A stretch of 64,000 nt of DNA from Chakrabartyella piscis (GCA_030067835.1 CP092441.1:1798001-1862000); one strand, 5' to 3'. Counted from the stretch's first letter, positions 12,462 through 21,254 are shown. The notes: generated by a model from the letters alone, not told the origin. Translations and numbers: made by a program.

Positions 12462-13343
12462 TCATGAACTTGCTTCTTCCAATAATGCTTTCAATTCTTC
12501 CTCTGTAAAAGAATAATCTTTATTGCAAAAATGACAATGCATGTCTGCTTTTTTGTCTTCTACAAGAATTTTCTCCAATTCTTCTGTTCCAATACTAATC
12601 AAAGCTTTTTCCACACGCTCTTTGGAGCAATTACACTGATATGCACATGGCACTGTTTCCAAAATATTCAAATCCAAATCTGAGAACAACATATCCAAAA
12701 CATCTTCTGGTGTACGTCCCATATCCAACAAATCACTCATATATGGAAGTCCATTGATGCGTTGTTCCAAAGTATCAATCATTTCATCTGTAGCACCTGG
12801 CATCACTTGTACAAGGAAACCGCCTGCTTGACGAATGGTTCTGTCTGTTTCCACCAAGACACCCAAACCAACTGCTGAAGGTGTTTGTTCTGATTGTGCA
12901 AAGTAGTAGGTCAAGTCTTCTGCAATTTCACTGGTAACCAATTCGATACGTCCAGAATATGGTTCTCTCATGCCAATGTCCTTGGTTACGCTCAAAAATC
13001 CTGTGCCAATTGCACCTGCAACATCCAATGTTCCTGGATATTTAGAAGGAATGTCCACATTTGGATTGAATACATATCCCTTTACATTACAATTGCTATC
13101 TGCTGTTGCAACAATACCACCAAGAGGACCTTCTCCTCTGATTTGCAAAGTCAACAAATCCTTTTCACCTTTGAGCATACTACCCATCATTGCAGATGCT
13201 GTCAACATTCTACCCAAAGCTGCTGATGCCACTGGTGTTGTATTGTGAATTTGTCTTGCATGTTCTACCATTTCTTTTGTGGTTGCTGCAATCACACGAA
13301 TGCTACCATTTCCTGCTGTGGCTTTTACAATATAATCTTTCAT
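12462..13343 (-). CDS. hslO: Redox-regulated chaperone Hsp33
   Basis: The 293-aa cytosolic holdase is switched on by oxidation. The redox/zinc site is complete: Cys237-x-Cys239 (QCNCSKE) and Cys270-x-x-Cys273 (HCHFCNK) near the C-terminus. The family blocks VVHNTTPVASAALGRML-like and LTLQIRGEGPLGGIVATAD are present. It lies 15 nt behind the methyltransferase gene and is probably co-transcribed with it. Confidence 0.95.
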   Translation of the reverse strand: MKDYIVKATAGNGSIRVIAATTKEMVEHARQIHNTTPVASAALGRMLTASAMMGSMLKGEKDLLTLQIRGEGPLGGIVATADSNCNVKGYVFNPNVDIPSKYPGTLDVAGAIGTGFLSVTKDIGMREPYSGRIELVTSEIAEDLTYYFAQSEQTPSAVGLGVLVETDRTIRQAGGFLVQVMPGATDEMIDTLEQRINGLPYMSDLLDMGRTPEDVLDMLFSDLDLNILETVPCAYQCNCSKERVEKALISIGTEELEKILVEDKKADMHCHFCNKDYSFTEEELKALLEEASS

Positions 13344-13358
13344 CTTTCTACTTCCTCC

Positions 13359-14108
13359 TTACACGACCTGTACTACAAATACAAAACGTTCGCTATCCTC
13401 TTTGATTGGTGCAAAGGAATATCCATCATACAATCCTTTTACTGTAAATCCCGCTTCTGTCAATGCACCTTGAATTTCCTCCAAAGAATATGCTCGTTCA
13501 TAATGATATTCTTCTGCTCTTTCGTATGTTTCTCTTCCTTCTTGTTTGGAAAAGAAGCTGACATAATATTCATTGATATTTTCTTCTTCATCAAATGTAT
13601 TTTCCCAGAAATATGCTGCATCCTCTGTAGTTGCTGCATAGGTCTGATTTCCCAACACATGTTTGAATTTATAAGGTGTATTCATATCGAATATGAACCA
13701 ACCATTTTCACATAAATTCTCTTTGATTCCTTGAAATGCCTCCAACAATTCACCATCTTCTGTCAGATAGTTCAAACAATCACACAAACTGATCATACAA
13801 TCCACATACATAGGCAAATCCAATTCCACCATATCCTGACAAAACAATGGTAGCTGCAATTCCAAGTCCATTGCTTTTTTCCTTGCTTGTGTCAACATTT
13901 CTTCTGAATTGTCTACACCCATGACAGCATACCCCTTTTGCAACAAAGGAATTGCTACATTGCCTGTACCACAACCCAAATCACAAATCATTTCTGGTTG
14001 CACATCAAACCTCTTCCAAATGGCTTCCAAATGGGCAATCCAAGATGGATAATCCACTTCTTCCATAAAGGTATCGTATGTTTTTGCAAATACTTCGTAT
14101 GCGTCCAT
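13359..14108 (-). CDS. Class I SAM-dependent methyltransferase
   Basis: The 249-aa protein (start ATG at 14108 after GTGGGTG) has the SAM-binding motif DLGCGTGNVAIPLLQKG and the acidic loop VMGVDNSEEML. The N-terminus YEVFAKTYDTFMEEVDYPSWI is shared by many Firmicutes proteins of unknown substrate. It lies directly upstream of hslO. No substrate can be assigned. Confidence 0.8.
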   Translation of the reverse strand: MDAYEVFAKTYDTFMEEVDYPSWIAHLEAIWKRFDVQPEMICDLGCGTGNVAIPLLQKGYAVMGVDNSEEMLTQARKKAMDLELQLPLFCQDMVELDLPMYVDCMISLCDCLNYLTEDGELLEAFQGIKENLCENGWFIFDMNTPYKFKHVLGNQTYAATTEDAAYFWENTFDEEENINEYYVSFFSKQEGRETYERAEEYHYERAYSLEEIQGALTEAGFTVKGLYDGYSFAPIKEDSERFVFVVQVV

Positions 14109-14154
14109 CTTTTCACCCACTTTTCTATAATTTGGACATATCAATCTATTATAT

Positions 14155-14376
14155 CTATTCCTTGTGGGTATTGCAAGAAGTTTCGTCTTGTTTTTTCAAC
14201 TTTTCACGTTCTTTGATCTTTTTACGCCCCATAATACCACCAATGCGTCCTGTTTCTCTTGCTGTTAACCCCTTCCAGCCAACAGATTCCACCTTTTCCA
14301 ACAGACCCAGTTCACTTGCTATTTCTGTTTTCATACGCAAATCTCTTTTTTGTGCTTCAGTCATTTCTTTTTTCAA
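14155..14376 (-). CDS. Alpha/beta-type small acid-soluble spore protein
   Basis: The 73-aa protein has the two conserved SASP blocks: KTEIASELGLLEKV, containing the TEIASE site cut by the germination protease GPR, and VGWKGLTARETGRIGGIMGR for DNA binding. The likely start is TTG at 14376, 6 nt after AGAGGTG; an ATG at 14364 is possible. Known proteins of the family coat spore DNA. This is direct evidence of a sporulating organism. The basic C-terminus (KIKEREKLKKQDE) is longer than usual. Confidence 0.82.
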   Translation of the reverse strand: MKKEMTEAQKRDLRMKTEIASELGLLEKVESVGWKGLTARETGRIGGIMGRKKIKEREKLKKQDETSCNTHKE

Positions 14377-14577
14377 TTTTTACACCTCTTTCTACCTATT
14401 TAATACAATTGTACAGAAACCAATTTACTTGCATTTCCAATGGGATATGATTTCATTTGACATTGTATTTCCAACAGAAATCATATGTTTTTCACTTGTA
14501 TACACCATGCATCCCCGTTTTAGTATTTCCAATACCCATGCATTTTATATCATTTTTTCTATATTTTGCATAAATGA

Positions 14578-14606
14578 TTGACAGAACCAGCTTCTGATGT
14601 TAGACT
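14578..14606 (+). promoter_or_regulatory. Promoter of the lysine operon
   Basis: A perfect -35 TTGACA (14578-14583), 17 nt spacer and -10 TAGACT (14601-14606) would start the transcript near 14613, just before the riboswitch. Confidence 0.75.
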
Positions 14607-14624
14607 ATAACGTAAATACATATT

Positions 14625-14800
14625 TCTATACGTAGAGGTGCATTTTGCAAAGAGTACATGGGTGAATATCATAAGGGATAAGTGCCATCCATAGAAAGGT
14701 GAAAATGCCGAAGAAAATACTAGCCCTATCTTGTGTTTTCTGGTTGTTTGGTTAAGAGCCACTCAACTGTCATTGTATTCAATGGAGTGCTACGACAAGA
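14625..14800 (+). ncRNA. Lysine riboswitch (L box)
   Basis: The aptamer shows the conserved blocks AGAGGTGC, AAAGAGTA, GCCGAAGAAAA, ACTGTCATTG and TGGAGTGCTAC in order and spacing. The closing helix P1 pairs CGTAG (14631-14635) with CTACG (14790-14794). It senses lysine and sits upstream of asd-dapA-dapB, so excess lysine should shut the operon through the following terminator. Confidence 0.95.
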
Positions 14801-14836
14801 TACATACAAATATTTTATGGTATTTGTACTTCTTCT

Positions 14837-14861
14837 GTCGGTGCATTTGCCGGCTTTTTTT
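14837..14861 (+). terminator. Riboswitch-controlled attenuator
   Basis: GTCGGT (14837-14842) pairs with GCCGGC (14849-14854) and is followed by seven T. The position fits the expression platform of the lysine riboswitch. A second hairpin ACCGCA/TGCGGT (14895-14934) lies further down. Confidence 0.75.
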
Positions 14862-14977
14862 ATATCCAAAATTGTTTTATTTTATAAAAGCAACACCGCA
14901 CAACTCGCAAATTTTGCAATCAGGGTTATGCGGTATTGCCTGAATGTAACCAATGAATATGCAAAGAAAGAAGGAAA

Positions 14978-15982
14978 ATGAAAATGAAAAAAATCAATTT
15001 AGCTGTTGTAGGTGCAACTGGTATGGTAGGTAGAACTTTCCTTAAAGTTTTGGAAGAACGTCAATTACCTATCGAGAACTTTTATGTTATGGCTTCTAGT
15101 CGTTCTGCTGGTTCCACAATTACGTTCAACGGTAAAGATTATATTGTAGAAGAATTGACAGAAAATTCTTTTGATAAACCAATTGATATTGCTTTGTTCT
15201 CCGCTGGTGGTGGCACAAGTGAAAAATTCGCTCCTATTGCTGCTACACATGGTTGTATTGTAATCGACAACAGCTCCCAATGGAGAATGGACCCAGAAGT
15301 TCCATTGGTGGTTCCTGAAGTTAACCCAGAAGATATCAACTGGCACAAAAACATCATTGCAAATCCAAACTGCTCCACCATTCAAGCTATGGTAGCGCTC
15401 AAACCTTTGGATGATGCTTATAAAATCAAACGTGTGGTATATTCTACATACCAAGCAGTGAGTGGTGCTGGTTTGGCTGGATGGCAAGATTTGGAAAATG
15501 GTATCAAAGGTGAAGCTCCTAAAAAATTCCCTCATCCAATTGCTGGCAACTGTTTGCCACACATTGATGTGTTCTTGGAAAATGGATATACAAAAGAAGA
15601 AATGAAAATGGTGGAAGAAACCAGAAAAATCTTGCACAACCCTGATATGCGTGTAACTGCTACCACAGTTCGTGTTCCTGTTTTCGATTCTCACAGTGAA
15701 TCCATCAACATCGAATTTGAAAATGCTTTCGAAATGAGCGATTTGCTTGCTGTTTTGGAAAAAGCTGAAGGTTTGGTGGTACAAAACGATTGTTACAACA
15801 ATGAATACCCTCTTGCACTTTCTGCTGCTGGCAAAGATGAAGTGTTTGTAGGTCGTATCAGACGTGACGAAAGTTTGGAAAATGGTATCAACATTTGGGT
15901 TGTTGCCGACAATATTAGAAAAGGTGCTGCAACAAATGCAGTTCAAATTGCTCAAGTTATTATCAACGGTATGAACGCATAA
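14978..15982 (+). CDS. asd: Aspartate-semialdehyde dehydrogenase
   Basis: The 334-aa enzyme makes aspartate semialdehyde from aspartyl phosphate with NADPH, the entry step shared by lysine, threonine and methionine synthesis. The NADP motif is GATGMVGRT (12-20) and the catalytic Cys132 lies in ANPNCSTIQ. The start follows GAAGGA. It is the first gene of the lysine-riboswitch operon, 36 nt before dapA. Confidence 0.95.
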   Translation: MKMKKINLAVVGATGMVGRTFLKVLEERQLPIENFYVMASSRSAGSTITFNGKDYIVEELTENSFDKPIDIALFSAGGGTSEKFAPIAATHGCIVIDNSSQWRMDPEVPLVVPEVNPEDINWHKNIIANPNCSTIQAMVALKPLDDAYKIKRVVYSTYQAVSGAGLAGWQDLENGIKGEAPKKFPHPIAGNCLPHIDVFLENGYTKEEMKMVEETRKILHNPDMRVTATTVRVPVFDSHSESINIEFENAFEMSDLLAVLEKAEGLVVQNDCYNNEYPLALSAAGKDEVFVGRIRRDESLENGINIWVVADNIRKGAATNAVQIAQVIINGMNA

Positions 15983-16018
15983 ACTATACAAAACAACATT
16001 TAATTGGAGGTCGTATTT

Positions 16019-16900
16019 ATGTCTATTTTTACAGGTTCTGGTGTTGCGATCATCACACCTTTCCACCCAGATGGTTCCATCAATTTTGAAACATTGAAAG
16101 AGCTCATTGAGTTCCAACTTGCAAACAAGTCTGATGCCATCATCATCTGTGGTACAACAGGCGAAGCTTCCATTATGACTGATGAAGAACAACTTTCATG
16201 TGTTCGTTTTGCTGTTGAAACAGTTGCTGGTCGTGTTCCTGTTATTGCTGGTGCTGGTAGCAATGACACTGCTCATGGTATCAATTTGGCAAAAGGTTGC
16301 GAAGAAGCTGGTGCTGATGCTGTGCTTTTGGTCACTCCATATTACAACAAAGCAACACAAAAAGGTTTGATTTTGCACTACACTGCTATTGCAGAAGCAA
16401 TTGAAATCCCTATTATTTTGTACAATGTTCCTGGACGTACAGGATGTAACATTGCTCCAAAAACTGTTTTGGAATTGTCTAAAATCAAAAATATCGTTGC
16501 TGTCAAAGAAGCAAGTGGCAACCTTTCTCAAGTTGCAGAAATCGCTTCTTTGATTGATGATGATTTCGATTTGTATAGCGGTAACGATGACCAAATTTTG
16601 CCAATTCTTTCTTTGGGTGGCAAAGGTGTTATCTCTGTTTTGGCAAATGTTGCACCAAAAAATACACATGATATGGTTATGAACTACTTGGAAGGCAACA
16701 CAAAAGAAGCAACACGCTTGCAATTGGATGCAATTGAGTTGATTTCTGCATTGTTCTGCGAAGTAAACCCAATTCCAGTGAAACAAGCTGTGAATTTGAT
16801 GGGTTATGATGCAGGTAGTTGTGTGATGCCACTTTGCGATATGGAAGATCATAACTTAGAAACATTGAAAACTGCTATGAAAAACTACGGTTTGATTTGA
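16019..16900 (+). CDS. dapA: 4-hydroxy-tetrahydrodipicolinate synthase
   Basis: The 293-aa enzyme condenses pyruvate with aspartate semialdehyde. The Schiff-base Lys163 is in AVKEASGN, Tyr135 is in YNVPGRTG, and the TT pair is in GTTGEAS. The start ATG at 16019 follows TTGGAGG at 8 nt; an upstream in-frame TTG lies inside that ribosome site and is rejected. Confidence 0.96.
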   Translation: MSIFTGSGVAIITPFHPDGSINFETLKELIEFQLANKSDAIIICGTTGEASIMTDEEQLSCVRFAVETVAGRVPVIAGAGSNDTAHGINLAKGCEEAGADAVLLVTPYYNKATQKGLILHYTAIAEAIEIPIILYNVPGRTGCNIAPKTVLELSKIKNIVAVKEASGNLSQVAEIASLIDDDFDLYSGNDDQILPILSLGGKGVISVLANVAPKNTHDMVMNYLEGNTKEATRLQLDAIELISALFCEVNPIPVKQAVNLMGYDAGSCVMPLCDMEDHNLETLKTAMKNYGLI

Positions 16901-16923
16901 GAACCTCATAAGGAGTAAATAGT

Positions 16924-17676
16924 ATGATAAATATAATTATGCATGGTTGTGGCGGTAAAATGGGTCAAGTGGTTGCTGAAATTGTGGCAAATGATCCAAA
17001 CTGTCAAATGGTTGCTGGTATCGATCCACGTAAACCAGAAGCTGCTTTTCCTGTATTTGCAGATTGTGCTTCTTGCGATGTGGATGCTGATGTTATCATT
17101 GACTTTTCCACTGCTACTGCTGTTCCTGCATTGCTTGCGTTTTCTACAGAAAAACAAATTCCAGTTGTGGTTTGTACCACTGCTCTTTCTGATGAAACAA
17201 CAGCATCTTTGGCTGAAACAGCAAAGAGTGTTGCAGTCCTCAAATCTGCAAATATGTCCATTGGTGTGAATTTGCTTTTGGATTTGGTACAAAGAGCTGC
17301 TAAAATCCTTTCAGATGCAAACTTTGATATGGAAATCATTGAAAAACATCACAATCAAAAAATTGATTCTCCAAGTGGTACTGCTATGGCATTGGCTGAA
17401 GCCATCAACGATGCTATGGACAACGAATATCACTTTGTATACGATCGTTCTCAAACACGTGAAAAAAGAGATCCAAAAGAAATTGGTATTCATGGTGTTA
17501 GAGGTGGTAATATCGTAGGTGACCACGATGTGATTTTTGCTGGTCGTGATGAAATCATTGAACTCAACCACAAAGCAACTTCCAGAGAAGTATTTGCTGT
17601 TGGCGCTGTGAAAGCTGCTAAATATTTGGCTGGTAAAGAAGCTGGTTTGTATTCCATGAAAGATGTTTTGATGTAA
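16924..17676 (+). CDS. dapB: 4-hydroxy-tetrahydrodipicolinate reductase
   Basis: The 250-aa enzyme has the nucleotide motif HGCGGKMG near the N-terminus and the catalytic block EIIEKHHNQKIDSPSGTA. It follows dapA after an AAGGAG site and closes the operon. Its stop is only 8 nt before the left half of what was the operon terminator, now split by the inserted transposon. Confidence 0.96.
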   Translation: MINIIMHGCGGKMGQVVAEIVANDPNCQMVAGIDPRKPEAAFPVFADCASCDVDADVIIDFSTATAVPALLAFSTEKQIPVVVCTTALSDETTASLAETAKSVAVLKSANMSIGVNLLLDLVQRAAKILSDANFDMEIIEKHHNQKIDSPSGTAMALAEAINDAMDNEYHFVYDRSQTREKRDPKEIGIHGVRGGNIVGDHDVIFAGRDEIIELNHKATSREVFAVGAVKAAKYLAGKEAGLYSMKDVLM

Positions 17677-17684
17677 AATAAAGT

Positions 17685-17698
17685 ATCCCCTATACAAA
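17685..17698 (+). other. Left half of the split dapB terminator / left attachment site
   Basis: ATCCCCTATAC (17685-17695) is the complement, with one wobble, of GTATGGGGGAT at 33424-33434, which is followed by TTTTT. Joining the two through the shared CAAA gives an 11-bp stem with a four-base loop and T-tract, so the element entered the loop of a terminator. Confidence 0.82.
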
Positions 17699-17731
17699 AG
17701 TCAAGTGGTCTAAAAGACAATTTGTGACCAC
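17696..17731 (+). repeat. Left 36-bp inverted end of the transposon
   Basis: It matches the reverse complement of 33388-33423 at 25 of 36 positions, with an identical 11-base block TTTGTGACCAC at the inner side. It is likely a recombinase half-site. GTGGTC (17705-17710) and GACCAC (17726-17731) also form a local inverted repeat. Confidence 0.75.
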
Positions 17732-17758
17732 GGGGGTAAGGCAAACTGAATACGAAAG

Positions 17759-17794
17759 GCTCTCGTTACCATTTTGGATAACGAGAGCTTTTTT
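17759..17794 (+). terminator. Strong terminator just inside the transposon's left end
   Basis: GCTCTCGTTA (17759-17768) pairs with TAACGAGAGC (17779-17788), followed by six T. It stops transcripts entering from dapB and so replaces the terminator that the insertion broke. Confidence 0.88.
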
Positions 17795-17795
17795 A

Positions 17796-17801
17796 TTGAC
17801 A
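17796..17801 (+). promoter_or_regulatory. Orphaned -35 element (TTGACA) of the controller gene
   Basis: This perfect -35 was 17 nt from the TATAAT at 19041-19046 before the IS3-family copy entered the spacer: 14 nt remain here and 3 nt on the far side after removing one copy of the duplicated ACT. Confidence 0.8.
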
Positions 17802-17844
17802 CCTGTTATAACACTTGGAATGTCAACACTTTTTTGGACAATTT

Positions 17845-18627
17845 TTATAAGGTCAGTACCCGATATTCGGCTGGTGTTCTATAATCCAAAGAGCCATGCA
17901 AACGTATGTTATTGAACCAATGCACATAGTCTGCAAGTTCTAACTTCAATTGCTCCAAACTGACGAAATTTCGTCCTCGAACAAATTCTGTTTTGAATAC
18001 CTTGAAATTGGCTTCTGCAACTGCATTATCATAGGGGCAGCCCTTCATGCTGAGGGATCGTTTGATCTGAAACACATCTAACATTTCATCAATGAGATAG
18101 TTTTTAAACTCGCTGCCTCGATCCGTATGGAACAACTCGATTTCAGATAAATTCCCTTTGATTGTTGCAAAAGCATCATATACCAACTGAGCATTTTTGT
18201 GAAGTCCTGCACTAAATCCAACGATTTCTCGGTTGAATAAATCAATTAAGATACAAACATAGTTCCATTTATAGTTCACTCGAACATACGTCAAATCCCC
18301 AACAATTACTGCATTGGGAGGCTGGTTATCAAATTGACGAGCTAGTTCGTTTTTTACTGGCGACTCATTGCATTGTTGCTTTTGTGGTTTGAACTTGGCA
18401 ACGGTATAGACCGAAATTAGCCCTAAACGTTTCATAATGCGGCAAATTCTGCGTCTAGAAACCTGTTTGCCCAACTTCTTCAGCTCTTTTTTCATTTTAC
18501 GACTTCCGTAGACTTCTTTATTTTCATAAAAAATCCGTTCAATTTCTTGTTCTAATTCCGTATCATCTTTCTTGGACGAAGCCTCGTAATAGTAGGTACT
18601 CCTGCTGATTTCAAGGCATTTACACAT
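17845..18627 (-). CDS. IS3-family transposase OrfB (rve integrase domain)
   Basis: The 260-aa stretch has an HTH_21 region (YGSRKMKKELKKLGKQVSRRR) and a DDE core: Asp in VIVGDLTYVR, Asp in LFHTDRGSEF, and Glu in NAVAEANFKVFKTE. The frame is open upstream of the ATG through VIVIRANRHKYS. It lies in the -1 frame relative to OrfA, so the active product is probably an OrfAB fusion made by frameshifting near 18669-18690. No obvious A6G slippery run is present there. Confidence 0.92.
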   Translation of the reverse strand: MCKCLEISRSTYYYEASSKKDDTELEQEIERIFYENKEVYGSRKMKKELKKLGKQVSRRRICRIMKRLGLISVYTVAKFKPQKQQCNESPVKNELARQFDNQPPNAVIVGDLTYVRVNYKWNYVCILIDLFNREIVGFSAGLHKNAQLVYDAFATIKGNLSEIELFHTDRGSEFKNYLIDEMLDVFQIKRSLSMKGCPYDNAVAEANFKVFKTEFVRGRNFVSLEQLKLELADYVHWFNNIRLHGSLDYRTPAEYRVLTL

Positions 18628-18668
18628 GGCTGATATAGAGTATTTGTGTCGATTTGCTCGAATTACAA

Positions 18669-18956
18669 TTACTTTCGTCCGAATATCAGCGCCGCTTGCT
18701 TTAGTATGTCATTTTCCATTCGTAGCTGTTGTAGCTCTTTACGAAGTTTGATGAGTTCAGCTTCTTCTGGTGTGCGATTATCAGCTTCTTTTGTAGAACC
18801 AGTAGCATTGTAACGCTGTATCCAGCGATTCAGTGCCGATGGTGTTAAATCGTATTCACGATTGATATCTGCTTTCGATTTTCCGTTGTTATATAATTGA
18901 ACCATCTGCTGTTTAAATTCTTCTGTAAATTCTCTTCGTTGTCGTTTTTTAGTCAT
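18669..18956 (-). CDS. IS3-family transposase OrfA (helix-turn-helix)
   Basis: The 95-aa protein has an HTH (KQQMVQLYNNGKSKADINRE, LNRWIQRY) and a leucine zipper (AELIKLRKELQQLRMENDIL) that mediates OrfA-OrfAB contact. It binds the IS ends. It ends in LIFGRK, where the OrfB frame overlaps. Confidence 0.92.
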   Translation of the reverse strand: MTKKRQRREFTEEFKQQMVQLYNNGKSKADINREYDLTPSALNRWIQRYNATGSTKEADNRTPEEAELIKLRKELQQLRMENDILKQAALIFGRK

Positions 18957-19040
18957 GTAATCATCTCCTTATTTTATATTAGTTTTATTTTACATGACCT
19001 TATCTTTTCTGTCTAGTTAAGTATAGCCATTCCAACTTGC

Positions 19041-19046
19041 TATAAT
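19041..19046 (+). promoter_or_regulatory. Orphaned -10 element (TATAAT) of the controller gene
   Basis: A perfect -10 sits 22 bp before the controller ATG. Its native -35 is now 1.2 kb away at 17796. The best substitute inside the IS end is TTAAGT at 18 nt, a poor match, so residual expression is doubtful. Confidence 0.75.
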
Positions 19047-19256
19047 TTAAGTATGAGGTGAGTGAATATGGAATTTTCTAAGAAAGTTAAAACTGCACGT
19101 GTGTCTTTGGGTATTTCTCAAGAAGAATTGGCAAAACGACTTAATGTTAGCTTTGCTACGATAAATCGTTGGGAAAACGGAAAAACAACTCCGAATAATC
19201 TTACACAAAAAGTATTTATTTCTCAACTTCCTGAAATTTACCCACTAAAACATTTA

Positions 19257-19292
19257 TAGGTCTAGGACGTTTACAAAATCGTCCCAGACCTA
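19257..19292. terminator. Bidirectional terminator hairpin in the IS1634-like element
   Basis: TAGGTCTAGGACG (19257-19269) pairs with CGTCCCAGACCTA (19280-19292) with one mismatch. T-rich sequence follows on the plus side. It ends transcripts from the accessory gene and blocks transcription entering from the left. Confidence 0.72.
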
Positions 19293-19296
19293 ATGT

Positions 19297-19506
19297 TTAT
19301 TTACCTTCAAGAAACTTCAAAATGTCCTCGTAACTTCGTGTGCTATTCTCCATAGCTTCCAGTAACTCTTGTTTTTGCAGATCACTTTTCTTCTCCTGCA
19401 ATGCAACTAACTCTGCTAGTGCTTCATCATATTTATCTTTACATTTGAATACATGTTCTTTAGCTCGTTCTATCTTTTCATCTATCGATATACTACGTCT
19501 TCCCAT
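19297..19506 (-). CDS. Small coiled-coil protein encoded within the IS element
   Basis: The 69-aa basic/acidic helical protein (IDEKIERAKEHVFKCKDKYDEALAEL ..., SYEDILKFLEG) is translated just downstream of the transposase, 13 nt after its stop and inside the IS ends. No function can be assigned. Its position suggests a transposition accessory or regulatory role, which is inference. Confidence 0.65.
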   Translation of the reverse strand: MGRRSISIDEKIERAKEHVFKCKDKYDEALAELVALQEKKSDLQKQELLEAMENSTRSYEDILKFLEGK

Positions 19507-19519
19507 TTCTCTAATCCTC

Positions 19520-21217
19520 CTATGACTCTGCCAAAACAGCTCCTATTTCTTCTGATTTTCTTTTGATATAATTCGCATCAATTCCAAATGCCTTTAAAAT
19601 CGTTTTTTGTGTTTTTGTTACTGCGTGATCTAGACGATAGCAATTATCTAAGTGCCTTGTCATCTCAATCTTTTCCAGTTCTTTTAATGCGGCTGGGACT
19701 GTCATGAAATTATGTTTCGTTTCACTTTCTTCCTCAGCATCTTTGAGGCTAGTATAAATCTTGCTACGTATAATTAATGCCACAAATGCAATGAAAAGCT
19801 TCGTCTCAGCTGATTCGTCCGATTGCACACGAAGCCCTCGATTTCCTAGGAATGACTTCTCAGCACTAAATAGTTTTTCTGAATTATCCCTACTTTTATA
19901 TAATTCTAATGCATCTTTCGCTGACATCTTCTTAGATGTAATAATACAAAAATACCCACACATACGCATTTCATCACTGACTATATCTGTTTTTTCTCTT
20001 GCTACTGTAAATCGTTCATCCTCTTGTCCTGGATGGTGGTAAATTAAATCGAAATATTTCTCGAAACTCTTTGCTATAGTTACAGGCTTTCCTTCCATCT
20101 TTTTCAGTGTTCGTGCCATTTGATCTATTTTGTTTTCCAATAGTTCTCTTTCCATAAGATGTTTCTTAGTACTATAGTAAATATGAAAATATCGTTCTTT
20201 TTCATCAGATGGATACAAAAAATCTTTTATTGTAATTCCATTCACTTTGTATTTTCGAATACTTGTCTTTCTATCTTCTTCAAACTCACCTAAATGTTGA
20301 CGGATAAGTGGCTGTACAATCTTCTTCATTCCCTTTACCATGATTACAAACTCATAGTTGTTCTTATCCATAAAGTGAATATTTTCTTTACTAAAGTATC
20401 CTCTATCTAAGATAAATCCAACTTTACGATATCCATATCCCTTTGCTCTCTCTAGCATGTATTGAAGTTGAGATATGTCAACTATACTTCCAGGATAATC
20501 CTCACAAAACAGAGGCTCTCTATTCGTTCTATCGTAGGCGATAGCATGATTAATAATCGGTTTATCATCCCCCGTTTTCGAATGTCCAAACTCTGCCAAA
20601 TCTATATCACCTGCCTGACAGGTCATGTTAGTAGAATCATACGATATGTAAATCTGTTCCCTATGATTACGTGACGCATTCCATTCATTCAGAAATCCAA
20701 CACTTTGATTTATTGTGATTTCACTAAGAAAATCAGATACTTTACTATCACTATAAATATGCATATCAGATGTAAAGAGCGGATGGTTATAAGCGTAGTC
20801 TGGATAATATTGTGCTGCGTTATTTTCTGCAATAATAGAGTATGTAACTAAATCCAAAAACAGATCCTCATTTTTACCAAGGATACGCTTTAGCATCGTA
20901 TCAAGTTCATAGTCTTTAATAATCTTCTGTATCATCAAATATGAACCTATCCGAAGACAACAACTTCTTTTACTACGATCCTTTTTATCTGGTAGTTCTT
21001 TATCCGGAAAATATTTTAGATAGTTTGCATTGGGATACATTTTTTCAATATCCTCCTCGCATCGTCTCCCTATTGTAGTTCGTTTCGGAATCGTATATTG
21101 TTTTTCAGGTTTATATATTCGGTCATATTCATAATTAATGTACGTTACATCTTTTATCTTTTTCCTTGTGATTTTCCCCTTGCTCTCAGGTATTTCTACT
21201 GTAAAATCAAAGTACAT
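19520..21217 (-). CDS. IS1634-family DDE transposase
   Basis: The 565-aa protein (start ATG at 21217 after AAAGGAG; the longer form from 21247 has no ribosome site) shows IS4/IS1634-type features: SYDSTNMTCQAG first Asp, GFILDRGYFSKENIHFM second Asp block, and the Y-(2)-R-(3)-E-(6)-K-like signature ELYKSRDNSEKLFSAEKSF. The C-terminal FIAFVALIIRSKI is typical of the family. Confidence 0.92.
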   Translation of the reverse strand: MYFDFTVEIPESKGKITRKKIKDVTYINYEYDRIYKPEKQYTIPKRTTIGRRCEEDIEKMYPNANYLKYFPDKELPDKKDRSKRSCCLRIGSYLMIQKIIKDYELDTMLKRILGKNEDLFLDLVTYSIIAENNAAQYYPDYAYNHPLFTSDMHIYSDSKVSDFLSEITINQSVGFLNEWNASRNHREQIYISYDSTNMTCQAGDIDLAEFGHSKTGDDKPIINHAIAYDRTNREPLFCEDYPGSIVDISQLQYMLERAKGYGYRKVGFILDRGYFSKENIHFMDKNNYEFVIMVKGMKKIVQPLIRQHLGEFEEDRKTSIRKYKVNGITIKDFLYPSDEKERYFHIYYSTKKHLMERELLENKIDQMARTLKKMEGKPVTIAKSFEKYFDLIYHHPGQEDERFTVAREKTDIVSDEMRMCGYFCIITSKKMSAKDALELYKSRDNSEKLFSAEKSFLGNRGLRVQSDESAETKLFIAFVALIIRSKIYTSLKDAEEESETKHNFMTVPAALKELEKIEMTRHLDNCYRLDHAVTKTQKTILKAFGIDANYIKRKSEEIGAVLAES

Positions 21218-21254
21218 ACGCTCTCCTTTCTTAGTGAGTATACCCACTAAGAAT

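Larger units (their letters stand above)
17816..19034 (-). mobile_element. IS3-family insertion sequence
   Basis: The 1219-bp element has terminal inverted repeats beginning TGGAATG(T/G)C and a 3-bp target duplication ACT (17813-17815 and 19035-19037). It encodes OrfA and OrfB in overlapping frames. Inverted-end similarity continues inward as ACTT, GACA and ATAAGGTCA blocks. It looks intact. Confidence 0.9.

Noticed and set aside
14733-14981. Plus-strand open frames inside the lysine riboswitch leader
   Set aside because: They overlap the aptamer and attenuator and have no ribosome site. The RNA features explain the conservation.
15065-16192. Minus-strand open frame of 375 codons across asd/dapA
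   Set aside because: It is a shadow of two well-supported plus-strand genes and has the same Cys/Phe/Ile-rich composition as other antisense shadows.
17815-19035. IS3 ends placed at the outer TTGGAATG
   Set aside because: Choosing TGGAATG as the first base gives an exact 3-bp duplication ACT on both sides, while the one-base longer choice leaves no duplication.
19257-19292. Hairpin after the controller read as its native terminator
   Set aside because: It lies inside the IS1634-like ends, so it belongs to the IS; the controller's true end is at 21450.
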